Positions 47,378 to 57,561 of a stretch of 64,000 nucleotides of DNA are shown one piece after another. The DNA lies in assembly GCA_963210315.1 (NCBI GenBank), contig OY723318.1, positions 62,001 to 126,000 of the forward strand, read 5' to 3'. The stretch is from Rhynchopus euleeides (Eukaryota > Euglenozoa > Diplonemea > Diplonemida > Diplonemidae). The position numbers and the translations under genes are program-made. A model generated the notes under the pieces. It saw only the letters and a program-made list of their open reading frames with translations, was not told the DNA's origin and did not search any database. Every line of letters starts with the position of its first letter. Position 1 is the first letter of the stretch.

Positions 47378-48337
47378 TCATGCGTCGACATCGTCTGGGT
47401 CCCCTTCAGGGTCGTTGTCGATGTCTGCCTCCTCGTAGTCCATCCCTTCCGCCATGAAGTCGGCGTCGAGGAACGCCCATTTGTCCTTGCCGCTCCTGTC
47501 AGCAAGGCCGCCGTCGTAGTCCGCATCGGTGCCATGGATGTCCGATGCAAGCTGCTCTGCACGCTGTGTCTCGTCCTCGTTGACGGACCCATCCCGGCTG
47601 AAGTCGAACAGCGGCTTCCACCCTGTTGCCTGCAGGGGTGTGTCGGGCTTGTTTCGTGCGGGAAGATCTTTTTTCAACCGCTCCCGTGCCTCGAGATCCG
47701 GCTCGAGAATGCTATTAACTGTGTGGGTGGGGTGGGGTGGGTGGTGGTGGTGGTGGCTGCGGGGCATTCGAAAAAATTTCCTTGCCATCAACACTGCATC
47801 ACAAAGCGAAAAAACCGCAACGCCAGAACTCTCGTGTATATTATAGCCAGCAGCCCCCACGGGATGCTGTGACAGTGCCGCGACACGCACCGATCCAGGT
47901 ACCTCTCTCTTGGGCGACTAAACAAACAGGAAAGGCACCTCCCCACGTCAGACACACCACACCCAGACGAGCCACATACTGACAAAGGATTTATATTTGC
48001 CTCTGCGCGGTGCCTTCCGGATCATGACAACATCGCCGACAACGCATGCGTTGTCCTCGTCATGCGCCCAGCAGCGGTTGACACGCGACACGACCTTTGC
48101 GAAGTTCTTGTAACGGACAAAGTAACGGCACGCCACGACGGCGGTTCCCTTCATCGACTCCACCACAACCCCGATCTTCTCGGCATGTCGCTGCGGGCGG
48201 TTGAACAGCACGTAGTTGTGGTCGATACGCTCCTGCTCGTCGTCGTACCAACGGGGGTAGAGGTGTGGCATGCCCTGCTCGATGTACGGCTTCACCATCA
48301 TGACGTTCTGCCAGCCGAACATGCGCGGCTGCTTCAT
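47378..48337 (-). CDS. MRPS17: Mitochondrial small-subunit ribosomal protein uS17m
   Basis: There are two exons on the minus strand: 48337-47980 and 47718-47378, joined in phase 1 (donor GTATGTGG, acceptor ACAG), giving 232 residues. Exon 1 encodes a 50-residue N-terminal extension and then the S17 OB-fold: GVVVESMKGTAVVACRYFV, RVNRCWAHDEDNACVVGDVV and RKAPRRGKYKSF. The HDE-x-N-x-C-x-VGD-x-V block is diagnostic of S17. Exon 2 encodes a hydrophilic, strongly acidic extension ending MDYEEADIDNDPEGDPDDVDA. Normal bacterial S17 is about 85 residues, so both ends are extended, as is usual in euglenozoan mitoribosomes. It binds small-subunit rRNA in the mitochondrion. The ATG was chosen because a trans-splice acceptor lies 20 nt upstream. 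Confidence 0.85.
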
Positions 48338-48356
48338 ACCCTCGCCCGCTTTTGCC

Positions 48357-48385
48357 CTGTGGGGTGGGGAAGAAGGGGGCGGGGT
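48357..48385 (-). promoter_or_regulatory. Likely trans-splice acceptor of the uS17m gene
   Basis: On the coding strand CCCCCTTCTTCCCCACCCCACAG ends with its AG at 48358-48357 and is followed by a 19-nt leader and the ATG. A cis intron from an unseen upstream exon is an alternative. Confidence 0.45.
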
Positions 48386-49153
48386 GGGGTTGGCTCGACA
48401 ACAACCCCCCGACCCAAGAGAATGCAAGTTCCAATGCAGCACTCCTCACGCCCAGCCACAGACAGCACCATGCGAGCATGCCCGCCTGCCGCTATTTTGT
48501 TTGGCAACGCCCCCACTCCCCCCCCCCCTCAGAACAACATTGGCAGATACCCTCCCCGTCAACACTAACACCACCCACCACCCCACCCCTTCAATTCCTG
48601 CTGAGTCATACCACACGTCGTGCCCCATCGGATAGTTGGACAGCGCTGCTCGTGTTGCGCCGAGGCACCCATGTCTTAAACTCATCCCTGAAAGGGGACC
48701 AAGCCCCCTCTGCCTGGAGAGGGTGTTGTGTGTGGCAGTAGATGGTGGACAGGCGGACAGGCGGACATCAAAACGCGCATGGCACGGTGATGGGTGATGA
48801 GATCCGAGATGAGACGACAACATCGCAGCAGAGCACCAACCAGAGCAAGCCATGCGAGAGGGCCCCGCTATATCCCAACCCGTGGACCACCAGGAGGGCA
48901 GGACCCGAGAGCGAAGGGTGGTGAGGGAGTAGGGGGTGTTGGGGGGGGGGGGTTGATTGTAGAGGAGAGTAGGGAGGTGTTGGGGGGGGGGGGGGCTCAA
49001 AACCTAAACCCCAAGGGGTTCTTTCCGTTGAAGATTCGGCCTTCCAAACAACAGCCTGGCTGCCCCCTGGCACATACCCCGACCACTCTCTGGGCTGGGG
49101 CAACCACGAGGAGCAACAACGGATACTGGGGCCGGGGCCGCAGCAAGCCCCTC
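48386..49153. other. Intergenic region
   Basis: It contains G-run and C-run DNA (48940-48995), and pyrimidine-rich tracts on both strands. No gene was recognised. Confidence 0.55.
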
Positions 49154-49401
49154 TCACCGCTGCTGCAGATTTCGCTTCTCCTGGAGGAGCGCGAAGCTGA
49201 AGGCGCGCACACTGCCACTGCTACCAGTGCCGCCCCCGCCCCCCTCAGGCAGACACGGCTCGGGTGGCACCGCCACCTCCGCATCCTGCAGGGGCCGCCC
49301 CACTGCTGCGCTGTACGGGATGGAGAGCCACTCCCTGGGCAGTGCTGTAAAGCACGCCCTCCCCTGCAGCCCAGCGCTGAGGCAGTCCTCCTCGCCCGAC
49401 C

Positions 49402-49435
<34 letters not shown>

Positions 49436-50125
49436 GGCAGTGCTGCCACCCCCGCACCGCGGCGTCGCGAGGCACTCCGTGTCTGTGCGGCGCACGGACC
49501 ACTCCGTGTCAGGAACAGACGGGTCGTGCCCTGCCTTCTCCGCAGCAACGTTGCACCCCTGCGCGACAAGGCGGCAGGGCGGCACGGCTGTGGCGCAGCG
49601 CTGCGTCGGGCTGTGCCCCCACGGAAGCGAGCCGCACCGCCGCACCGCGGCAGGGCGCACCACCGTCTGCAGGCCGCCCTGGGGGCGTGCGGTGCACTGC
49701 AGGGCGTGCGCAGGCAGCAGCGTCAGCGGTGACGCCCCGAGCAGCGGCTCGAGATAGGTCAGGCGCTGCACGGCGGGGTGGTGCCGCCGCCGGGCCTGCC
49801 CCACCCCCGATGCAGCCTGGCACCTGCCGCCCCCCTGCGCCGCGGCAGCGATGCTCGCATCAGCAGCGGAGAGGTGTTGCCCCTGCGCCTGTGCCTTCCT
49901 CTGCCTGGCAGGGGGCGGGGCTGCAGCGGCAGTGCCAGGGGTGATGTATGCATCGGTGCAGGCGCGCGCAGGCGACAGGGGCGATCCCGTGCGAGACAGG
50001 CCGTGGTGCTGCAGCAGCTCCTCTGTGGTTATGCCGAGCAGCACCTCGTGGTCTGCCGCCAGGTTGCGGCGGAAGGCGACCATCTCCGCAAGCGATGTGG
50101 TGGTGCCGGCAGCCGTGGCTGGCAT
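49154..50125 (-). CDS. Hypothetical low-complexity protein with a polyserine run
   Basis: The frame encodes 323 residues from the ATG at 50123-50125, just after a CA/C-rich tract. Composition is Ala/Pro/Ser/Arg-rich and largely disordered. The best-ordered part is the N-terminal helix (SLAEMVAFRRNLAADHEVLL). A run of about 10 Ser (GCT array near 49405-49435) precedes GSGEED. The frame ends LQQR-stop at a CAGCG-GTGAGAG sequence that could be a splice donor, so a further exon at lower coordinates cannot be excluded. Strand and position fit the host cluster. The family is unknown. Confidence 0.45.
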
Positions 50126-50916
50126 GGCGTGGCAGCGTCAGGGGGGGGAGGTGGGCGGTGTGTGTGGTGTGTGTGGTGTGGTGGCGTTGAAGGGCAAGAG
50201 AGAGCACGGCAGGGGTGCTGGTCACTCCAGCAGGTGCCGTTGCTGCATCCTCCTGCAGGGATGCTGAGGCCTGGGTGTGGGTGGGTGGTGATGTTGGGCG
50301 CGCTCCCCGCGCCCTCTCCCCACCTCTGTTGCAAAAAATCAAAAGGCTGTGGCGGGTGGCAGCAAGCATCGCCGAGCAAACAGGCAGCAGTCAGAGTGAG
50401 CTGAGTAGGTTTGTCATCAGGGTCGATCAAGCTAACAGGAAACGTTGAGAGGATTGTCATCACACCGCTGCCGGCAGGCTGTGTTTTGACGGGAGCAAAG
50501 GGTATATGCATCAGAGGTCAGGACAATACGAAGTGTCTATCGTCAGCGCAGGGGGTTGACCTGCGTGCCGACTGAGAGATCAGGTTCATGGACAAGCTAC
50601 GGTTGTCATCACGTGCCGCACCGCTGCCTTGCTGTATTGCCTCATCTCCGGCAAGGATGATAGGCAGCCTGAGGGAACTGAACCCTGTTGCGTCTGCCTG
50701 AGGCCTTGGCGTGTGTTCATAGTGACCGCATGTCGACACAACTGCTCACAACCGGTTCAAGCCTGTGCTCTGATCTGTTCACCCACCGCAACTTGTATGC
50801 ATATTCGGCAAGGATGATAGGCAGCCTGAGGGACTGAACCCTGTGACATCTGCCTGAGGCCTTGGCGTTGCTGATGTGCAACAACCTGCTCCAAACACAC
50901 ACACACACACACACCA
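50126..50916. other. Intergenic region with a 65-bp direct repeat
   Basis: A block beginning cggcaaggatgatagg occurs at 50649-50712 and again at 50806-50869 with a few differences. The right end runs into a CA array (50897-50914). No gene was recognised. Confidence 0.6.
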
Positions 50917-50997
50917 CCCTTTTTATTGATTTCACGTGTCAGTGTTTGACTTTTTCGCAACTTCATTTCTTCCTTTTCTCCCTCTCCAACCCCACCC

Positions 50998-51180
50998 GTG
51001 ACACCACCAGGGTTTAGCTAGCCCTGGTCCGATTATCCCCGGTTCTTCGCTGAAGAGACGCAGCCGGGGGGAGGGGTACGAAGAGTACGCGTCGAAACCG
51101 GTGTCACGTCGTGTTGGGGAATCCTTCGGGAGTGCGATACTGAAGGGGAGGTGCTACTGCCCGTGCAGGGCGACACCGCC
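50998..51180 (+). ncRNA. Candidate structured RNA core, copy 1
   Basis: Four perfect helices can form a cloverleaf-like junction: GTGACACC (50998-51005) with GGTGTCAC (51100-51107); ACCAGGG with CCCTGGT; CCCCGG with CCGGGG enclosing TCTTC-GCT-GAAGA; and GTAC-GAAGA-GTAC. Downstream, GACACC (51172-51177) offers a second partner for GGTGTC. The strand is assumed; the helices also exist on the other strand apart from G-U pairs. It resembles neither tRNA, 5S, SRP RNA nor SL RNA as I know them. Confidence 0.5.
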
Positions 51181-51795
51181 TTAAAACTTCATAACCACAC
51201 ACAAACCCTCTATTCCCCCAGGCCTGATGAGCAATCCCCCCTGCCTCATGTTGTGACTTCCTTTCTACCTTGCACAAAACATCCCATTTGCCCCTTTACT
51301 TCCTTCGAAAGTGTTGTGACTACCCCCCCTTCCCCACCCCTCGGGAGTGCCACTCCTCTGGTGGTTAAAAGTGACCCGCCGTTGTGCCTTCGGCATCTGT
51401 TGCGTGTGCCGTCGTATGCTTCCTATGCACTAGTTATAGCTATCCGGGGGCGGTCTGCTGTCGCACCAGTGGGCTGCCCCACCTCTGCACCCTCGGTTTT
51501 TAAGATGTTCACCACAGCGGAGAATGATCCCCTTCTCTGTGGCGATCGAGCCAAGCTGGACGAGGTTCGCCTTCGGGCGAAGGTCATGTGGGCGGACAAA
51601 AGGTGCCTGCTCCTGAGACTCATCAGCAACCTGTTTCTCCCTTCAAGCCCTCAAGACTCTTGGAGCGGCCTGACTATTTAGTGTCTTTGTCGCAGCAAGG
51701 GGGCGATATATACCGCTTTTTTATTGATTTCACGTGTCAGTGTTTGACTTTTTCGCAACTTCATTTCTTCCTTTTCTCCCTCTCCAACCCCACCC

Positions 51796-51978
51796 GTGAC
51801 ACCACCAGGGTTTAGCTAGCCCTGGTCCGATTATCCCCGGTTCTTCGCTGAAGAGACGCGGCCGGGGGGAGGGGTACGAAGAGTACGCGTCGAAACCGGT
51901 GTCACGTCGTGTTGGGGAATCCTTCGGGAGTGCGATACTGAAGGGGAGGTGCTACTGCCCGTGCAGGGCGACACCGCC
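51796..51978 (+). ncRNA. Candidate structured RNA core, copy 2
   Basis: This repeats the 50998-51180 core about 798 bp further on. The only difference noted in the core is A to G in the segment between GACGC and CCGGGG, which leaves every helix intact. Confidence 0.5.
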
Positions 51979-52594
51979 TTAAAACTTCATAACCACACAC
52001 AAACCCTCTATTCCCCCAGGCCTGATGAGCAATCCCCCCTGCCTCATGTTGTGACTTCCTTTCTACCTTGCACAAAACATCCCATTTGCCCCTTTTCTTC
52101 CTTCGAAAGTGTTGTGACTACCCCCCCTTCCCCACCCCTCGGGAGTGCCACTCCTCTGGTGGTTAAAAGTGACCCGCCGTTGTGCCTTCGGCATCTGTTG
52201 CGTGTGCCGTCGTATTCTTCCTATGCACTAGTTATAGCTATCCGGGGGCGGCCTGCTGTCGCACCAGTGGGCTGCCCCACCTCTGCACCCTCGGTTTTTA
52301 AGATGTTCACCACAGCGGAGAATGATCCCCTTCTCTGTGGCGATCGAGCCAAGCTGGACGAGGTTCGCCTTCGGGCGAAGGTCATGTGGGCGGACAAAAG
52401 GTGCCTGCTCCTGAGACTCATCAGCAACCTGTTTCTTCCTTCAAGCCCTCAAGACTCTTGAAGCGGCCTGACTATTTAGTGTCTTCGTCGCAGCAAGGGG
52501 GCGATATATACCACCCTTTTTATTGATTTCACGTGTCAGTGTTTGACTTTTTCGCAACTTCATTTCTTCCTTTTTCTCCCTCTCCAACCCCACC

Positions 52595-52777
52595 CGTGAC
52601 ACCACCAGGGTTTAGCTAGCCCTGGTCCGATTATCCCCGGTTCTTCGCTGAAGAGACGCGGCCGGGGGGAGGGGTACGAAGAGTACGCGTCGAAACCGGT
52701 GTCACGTCGTGTTGGGGAATCCTTCGGGAGTGCGATACTGAAGGGGAGGTGCTACTGCCCGTGCAGGGCGACACCGC
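52595..52777 (+). ncRNA. Candidate structured RNA core, copy 3
   Basis: The core is conserved although the rest of this unit is deleted, from the CA array to the segment agccctcaagactcttg. All four helices are kept. Confidence 0.5.
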
Positions 52778-52978
52778 CTTAAAACTTTATAACCACACAC
52801 ACACACACACACACACAAGCCCTCAAGACTCTTGAAGCGGCCTGACTATTTAGTGTCTTCGTCGCAGCAAGGGGGCGATATATACCACCCTTTTTATTGA
52901 TTTCACGTGTCAGTGTTTGACTTTTTCGCAACTTCATTTCTTCCTTTTTCTCCCTCTCCAACCCCACCCGTGACACCA

Positions 52979-53161
52979 CCAGGGTTTAGCTAGCCCTGGT
53001 CCGATTATCCCCGGTTCTTCGCTGAAGAGACGCGGCCGGGGGGAGGGGTACGAAGAGTACGCGTCGAAACCGGTGTCACGTCGTGTTGGGGAATCCTTCG
53101 GGAGTGCGATACTGAAGGGGAGGTGCTACTGCCCGTGCAGGGCGACACCGCCTTAAAACTT
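52979..53161 (+). ncRNA. Candidate structured RNA core, copy 4
   Basis: This is the last copy of the array. All four helices are kept, and it is followed directly by the final CA array and unique DNA. Confidence 0.5.
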
Positions 53162-53166
53162 TATAA

Positions 53167-53199
<33 letters not shown>

Positions 53200-53200
<1 letters not shown>

Positions 53201-54325
53201 CTCTGCCTCCACCACAACAGCCGCCACCACGGTGTGGGGCAGCGATGCCAAGCTGAAGAGATGAGATGCTGGCATTCGCTCGTCACGCGTAGTCGTGCCA
53301 AAGACCAGTGCTATGATCGGACCTGCATCGTGACAGAATGCTGTGGGCAACGGGGGCAACGGGGGGGGGGGGGTCTCACGGGGGGAAGGGGGTGGGGAGG
53401 CGGGAGGGAGGGAGGAGGGGATTGGTGCAGCGCTTCAATCCGACGTCGGCCTGTTACCACAGGAGAGGCACCAACGTGTGTGTCTCTGTGGATGGGGTAC
53501 GGTACGCTGCTGCTCGGGCGCCACCAGGTGGCGGTGCCTAACAGAAATGGGGGAGGCCCTTGTGTGAAGGGACAGACGCGCGGTGGGGAGGCAACCACAG
53601 GGAAGGGTGGTGGTTGGGTCGCAGTGAGATGGAAGGCTCCAGGTGTGCCGATGGGTGGCGTTTCCTGAAAACGCAAAAAAAAAACAAAAAAGGCGTGTGG
53701 AAAAGATGTGGAAGATCGCAAAGGGAAAACAGATATGGAATGAGCGATGTCAAAGTCATCAAAAAAAACAGCCAGCACGGGGGATGCATTCGCAACGGGG
53801 TTCGCAACAGGGGGGGCAGGCCGTGAGCTGCTTGGAAAGATCCAAGTCAGCACAGCGACCAGTCCACCGTGCCACGGTCGGGCCTGGCGATGTTTGTCAA
53901 GCGTAAGGTCAAGAAGCTTCGAGAAGATTCTGCCGTTACTCGGGCCCGACACGAACCACCCATTTGTGCTCGCATATATCGCATGTACAATCGGCATTAT
54001 GACGGAGAGGGCTCGTATGGTTGGCGGGTAGTCGAGGCACATGCAGTGCACAGCACCAGGCAAGGCCTGGCAGCAGGGCTCGGCATGCAGTGGACACACG
54101 CATAGTTAGTTCGATGGTTTGTATCATTGCTGTGGTCTTGTGAACAGGGTTGTTGGTATGAGTGGTGGGAAAGACATGAAGAGGGTGGTCAACATTCGAG
54201 CAGCAGCTGCGTCGTGTTGGCCACACGTGCTGAGGTGTGCGAGAGCGAGAGAGAGAGAGAGCTGTTGCGTACGACACGTTGTGTGGGGCGGTGTCGTTAG
54301 GTGTCAGGAAGTGCCACACAGAGGC
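53200..54325. other. Intergenic region, no confirmed gene
   Basis: It contains a G14 run (53361-53374) and A-rich stretches. A short plus-strand frame at 53747-54031 (94 codons) has a hydrophobic helix-like segment (HPFVLAYIACTIGIM) but lies against the cluster direction and lacks recognisable homology. Confidence 0.45.
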
Positions 54326-55610
54326 CTACAGGAAACGCTGCAGGAAGACCTGCAGCAGCTCGTTCGTGGCGTCCGGGTTCTCGTGCTGCAGCCAGTGGCC
54401 TGCGTTGGGCACACGCGCCTTGCCCACAAACCCGGGCACCTGCTCCAGCATCTCGTACCCGTTGACAAACTCGTGCTCGCCTGCGATGAAGTAGTACGGG
54501 AGCTGTGCGGTCCGTCCGGTGAACAGCTGCTGCACGTCCAGGTAGGTCACGTTGTAGTACGTCAGCGGCGTCTTGTCCAAAGACGCATTGAGGAACTGCG
54601 CCTGACGGCTGACCAGGTCTGCGAACTGCGGCTGTTCCGGCACCGGGTTCGGCACGTACATGAACAGGTCGCCCGCAGCAGGGTAGGCGATGGGGTAGAG
54701 CTGCCCCGTCGCCACGTCCACACGGAACCCGCTCTCTGCAGACCCGAGGTAGTACATCTTGCGCAGCCACTCCGCAGGGTCGGCAGCAACATCCGCCTCC
54801 GCACCTGTGCGCAGGTACGACTGGTACGACGCCAGCCCCACAGAGCCCAGCAGCGCCTCGAACGCCTCCTCCTGTGCGAACGGGTTAGCGTCCATCACGG
54901 GGGGCAGCAGACCCAGCGGCAGCGACGCCAGTGCCAGCCCGCGCACCATGTCCGGGCGGAACTGCGACGTGAAGTAGGCCGGCACCGCCCCCAGGTCGTG
55001 ACCGACCAGCACTGCCGACGTCACATTCAGCGCCTGCAGCAGCCCCACCGTGTCCTTCGCGAGGTTCAGCACCTGCAGCGACTCCACGCTGCCGTCCCCC
55101 CCCGGTGGTCTCCCCGAACCCGCGCAGGTCGGGTGCGACAGCCCAGAACCCGCGCGCCCCGAAGTACTCCAGCTGCGGGCGCCAGCTGTCGCTCAGCTCC
55201 GGGAACCCGTGCAGGAAGACCACCAGAGGGCCTGCGAACGGCTGCCCGCACTCGAGGTAGCTCACATGCAGCCCGTTGTGGTTGTCGATCGCCTTCCGCA
55301 CCACAGGCTGCGGCACAACAGGCGGCGGGCTCACCACGCAGTTCCCACGGTAGTGCACCTCCTCCAGACAGCGGCTGGCGAACAGCAGCGACACGCACTT
55401 CAGCCCCCCCTCGCAGCACGTCGGCCGCGCTGTGCAGTCCTGGTAGCGCCCCAGCAGCGGCACCGAGTCACCGCACTCCCCAGGGTGCGGCATCTCGCAG
55501 TGGTACCCCTTGCTGCAGTCCCCGTCCGTGCGGCAGTTCCCCCTGTCGGGGAACAGCACCGTGGCATGCGCTGCCATGGCAGCGGCAAGCAGGGCCACCG
55601 TGCGCAGCAT
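54326..55610 (-). CDS. Secreted epoxide-hydrolase-like alpha/beta hydrolase, frame broken at a G8 run
   Basis: The protein starts at the ATG at 55608-55610 with a signal peptide (MLRTVALLAAAMAAHATV). A Cys-rich segment (residues about 25-95, ten or so Cys) follows, then the hydrolase: oxyanion-hole HGFPELSDSW, RGFGETTGG, nucleophile-elbow VGHDLGA (Asp), lid region, and catalytic His in NAGHWLQHENPD; the acid may be the Glu in AGEHEFV. These are the marks of epoxide hydrolases and related dehalogenases. The frame changes at a run of eight G on the coding strand (plus-strand C8 at 55096-55103): before it the frame is read to GETTGG, after it the protein continues from VESLQVLNLAKD in the next frame. 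All motifs on both sides are intact, so a miscounted homopolymer is more likely than a pseudogene. Confidence 0.75.
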
Positions 55611-56034
55611 TGTCACAAGCCGGATGTGTGTTTGTTGTGTTGTTGTGTGAGATCACTGCCAGAGGGCGGGGTGCATTGTGCGGTGGTCACACCCGCGAGT
55701 GATTGGCTGCTGCACGCATAACATGACGAGAAACTGCCAGTATCTTGACAGGCCTTTGAGCACTAAAGCACACAGCTGGCACAGACATCTGACCCGCGCT
55801 GAGCTGGGGTGCATCAGATGAGAGGGGAGCGGGGGACCTCATGCCGACTCCGCAACAATCCACCACCGCGAGCTTGTTGCCCTCCCCCCTCCCCCACCAG
55901 CATCGACCAGATGAAGCGGCAGCTCGATGCCACTTTGCCGGTGCGGGGGTCTCTTTCCCCCCTTTTGCCACGGCCCACGCTTTCACCCACACATCCACTT
56001 CTCCCCCCCCCCCTCTCTATTGCCCGCCACACAT
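55611..56034. other. Intergenic region
   Basis: It holds the 5' leader of the hydrolase gene, with a pyrimidine tract and GGCAG at about 55658-55672 on the coding strand. No gene was recognised. Confidence 0.55.
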
Positions 56035-57561
56035 TCACCCGACCTTGCGCCTCCTGCGCAGCGGGGAGGATGCGACGGTACACCGCACTGCGATGGCTAT
56101 CCCGACGACCAACGCGATCAGGGTGTAATACAGGACCGCCGTCGCCGGGGCACCATCCTCCCCCCAGGCACCCGCACCGCCACCACCACCCACCACGCCG
56201 CCCCCCTGACCCGGCAGCGGGACGGACGAAGCGCTGGTGCGCCCTGCCACCCGGTCCACACGGATACCCTGCGCAGCGGCGCCCGGTGCCAGCGGGTCGG
56301 GATCGCCCCCCTCTGGTGCAGGCGCCAGCAGGGCGCGGCGCAGCTCGCGCAGCGTCGGCCTCCCTAGGCCCTCTGGGTAGAGGCCGCGTGACAGCGCCTT
56401 AGCGTGCTTCTTCCCGATGCGGGCCAGCGCGATGCAGCGCGGGTCGGCCTGGGTGTAGTTCTGCTGCCTCGCAGGGCTGTACAGCGCCCCCAGCAGCAGC
56501 AGCCTGTCGGGGTGCGTGCTGTTCAGCGCAGCCTGCGCCGCCCTGGGGGGCCCCACCGCAGACGGCCCCATAAACCCCGCCCCCCTGCCCAGCGCCTGGA
56601 GGGTGCGGCGGTCTGCAAAGCCCTGCAGACCTGGCGACACACACCAGAGCCTCAGACACGGTTCATACCCCGGCAGGGCCACGCGGGTGCGGAGCCTTGG
56701 CGCCGGGAGGGACGAAGCTGCAGCGGTGGTGGTGGTGTTGGCGCCCCTCCCGGCCAGCCGCAGCGGCGGCGGTGCATGCGGTGCGGGGATGGGTTTCCCG
56801 TAGGCGCGTGCCAGGGTCTGCTCGAAGTATGTGGGGGAGTAGAGGCTGAGGTGGTAGGCGCCCTTCTCGACAACGGTGTGCCCCAGCGCGCCGGCGGCAA
56901 TAAGACCCCGCAGCCTGGCAAAGCACACGGCGGACAGGCTGTGGCAGTGCCGGTGCAGCACGGCGTGCGGCAGCACCAGCAGCACCCCCGACCTCCTCAA
57001 CGCGAGGTGCCGCAGGGGCGTCGTGCGGCATGTGAAGTCATAGAGATAGTCCTCACCCGTCACCACCACGGTGCGCTGTGCGGTGGCGCCCTCTGCGCCA
57101 ACAGGCTGGGTGCAGGTCAGCAGCACATCGAACAGCGCACGCTTCGGGATGCTGACCAGGGTGCTCATGACGTAGTAGGCCTGCGCCCCCTCCTCCACCT
57201 CAGGCATGGGGTGGTCCGCACCTGCTGCCAGGTGGATGCGGTCTGCAACGATGCGGGGGGCAGCGCCTTCCAGCTCCAGGTCACGTGCCCTCAGCAGCGC
57301 CTGTGCGGTGGCGGCGTCGGGGCGTTCCGGGTCGTCATCCTCAGGTGTGAACACCACGTCCCGAATGTGCACAGGGGGTGCGGGGGTGGGGGCGAGGTCC
57401 CAGCTGACCATGTCGCACACCGCGTGGATGCGCGCGTCGGCTTCGCGCCAGGCGGCCCATTCGATGCCGAGCAGCAGCAGGGTCACGGCGGCGATGACGG
57501 TGTACCGCTCCCGCTGTGTTCCCAAGAGAGGTGCCCCTGCAGCACCTGCAGTGCCGCGCAT
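56035..57561 (-). CDS. Hypothetical protein with N- and C-terminal membrane segments
   Basis: The frame encodes 508 residues from the ATG at 57559-57561, preceded by a pyrimidine tract ending CCCCAG. A hydrophobic segment near the start (YTVIAAVTLLLLGIEWAAW, about 20-40) and another near the end (VLYYTLIALVVGIAIAV, about 475-492), followed by a basic tail (RRRRKVG), suggest a protein spanning the membrane twice with a large central domain of about 430 residues. The central domain has several Cys, NxT/S sites and an Ala/Pro-rich linker, consistent with a lumenal or extracellular position. The family is unknown. Confidence 0.6.
   Translation of the reverse strand: MRGTAGAAGAPLLGTQRERYTVIAAVTLLLLGIEWAAWREADARIHAVCDMVSWDLAPTPAPPVHIRDVVFTPEDDDPERPDAATAQALLRARDLELEGAAPRIVADRIHLAAGADHPMPEVEEGAQAYYVMSTLVSIPKRALFDVLLTCTQPVGAEGATAQRTVVVTGEDYLYDFTCRTTPLRHLALRRSGVLLVLPHAVLHRHCHSLSAVCFARLRGLIAAGALGHTVVEKGAYHLSLYSPTYFEQTLARAYGKPIPAPHAPPPLRLAGRGANTTTTAAASSLPAPRLRTRVALPGYEPCLRLWCVSPGLQGFADRRTLQALGRGAGFMGPSAVGPPRAAQAALNSTHPDRLLLLGALYSPARQQNYTQADPRCIALARIGKKHAKALSRGLYPEGLGRPTLRELRRALLAPAPEGGDPDPLAPGAAAQGIRVDRVAGRTSASSVPLPGQGGGVVGGGGGAGAWGEDGAPATAVLYYTLIALVVGIAIAVRCTVASSPLRRRRKVG

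Larger units (their letters stand above)
50917..53199. repeat. Tandem array of four units containing a structured-RNA-like core
   Basis: Units start at about 50917, 51716, 52515 and 52898. The first two are about 798 bp and very similar. The third is cut to about 384 bp by a deletion at a CA array, and the fourth ends in a CA array (53167-53198). All four keep the first 280 bp: a leader (ttgatttcacgtgtcag), a pyrimidine tract, and the core with complementary segments. The unit junction carries ggggcgatatatacc. Long units also have an open frame (51151-51681, 51949-52461), but substitutions between copies change amino acids and the ends differ, so it is unlikely to be coding. Confidence 0.85.

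Noticed and set aside
51221-51229. CTGATGAG, a hammerhead core motif
   Set aside because: No GAAA segment or stem II partner follows at a usable distance. Chance occurrence.
51151-52461. Open frames of 176 and 170 codons in the two long tandem units
   Set aside because: Differences between the copies change amino acids and the C-termini differ, so there is no sign of protein-level constraint.
50917-53199. CRISPR array
   Set aside because: Repeat units are hundreds of bases long with no short regular repeats and unique spacers, and the setting is eukaryotic.
53747-54031. Plus-strand frame of 94 codons
   Set aside because: No recognisable family, wrong strand for the cluster, and equally long frames overlap it on both strands.
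53311-54099. Minus-strand frame of 262 codons
   Set aside because: Composition is dominated by Pro/Ser from C-rich low-complexity DNA. No motif and no clear acceptor.
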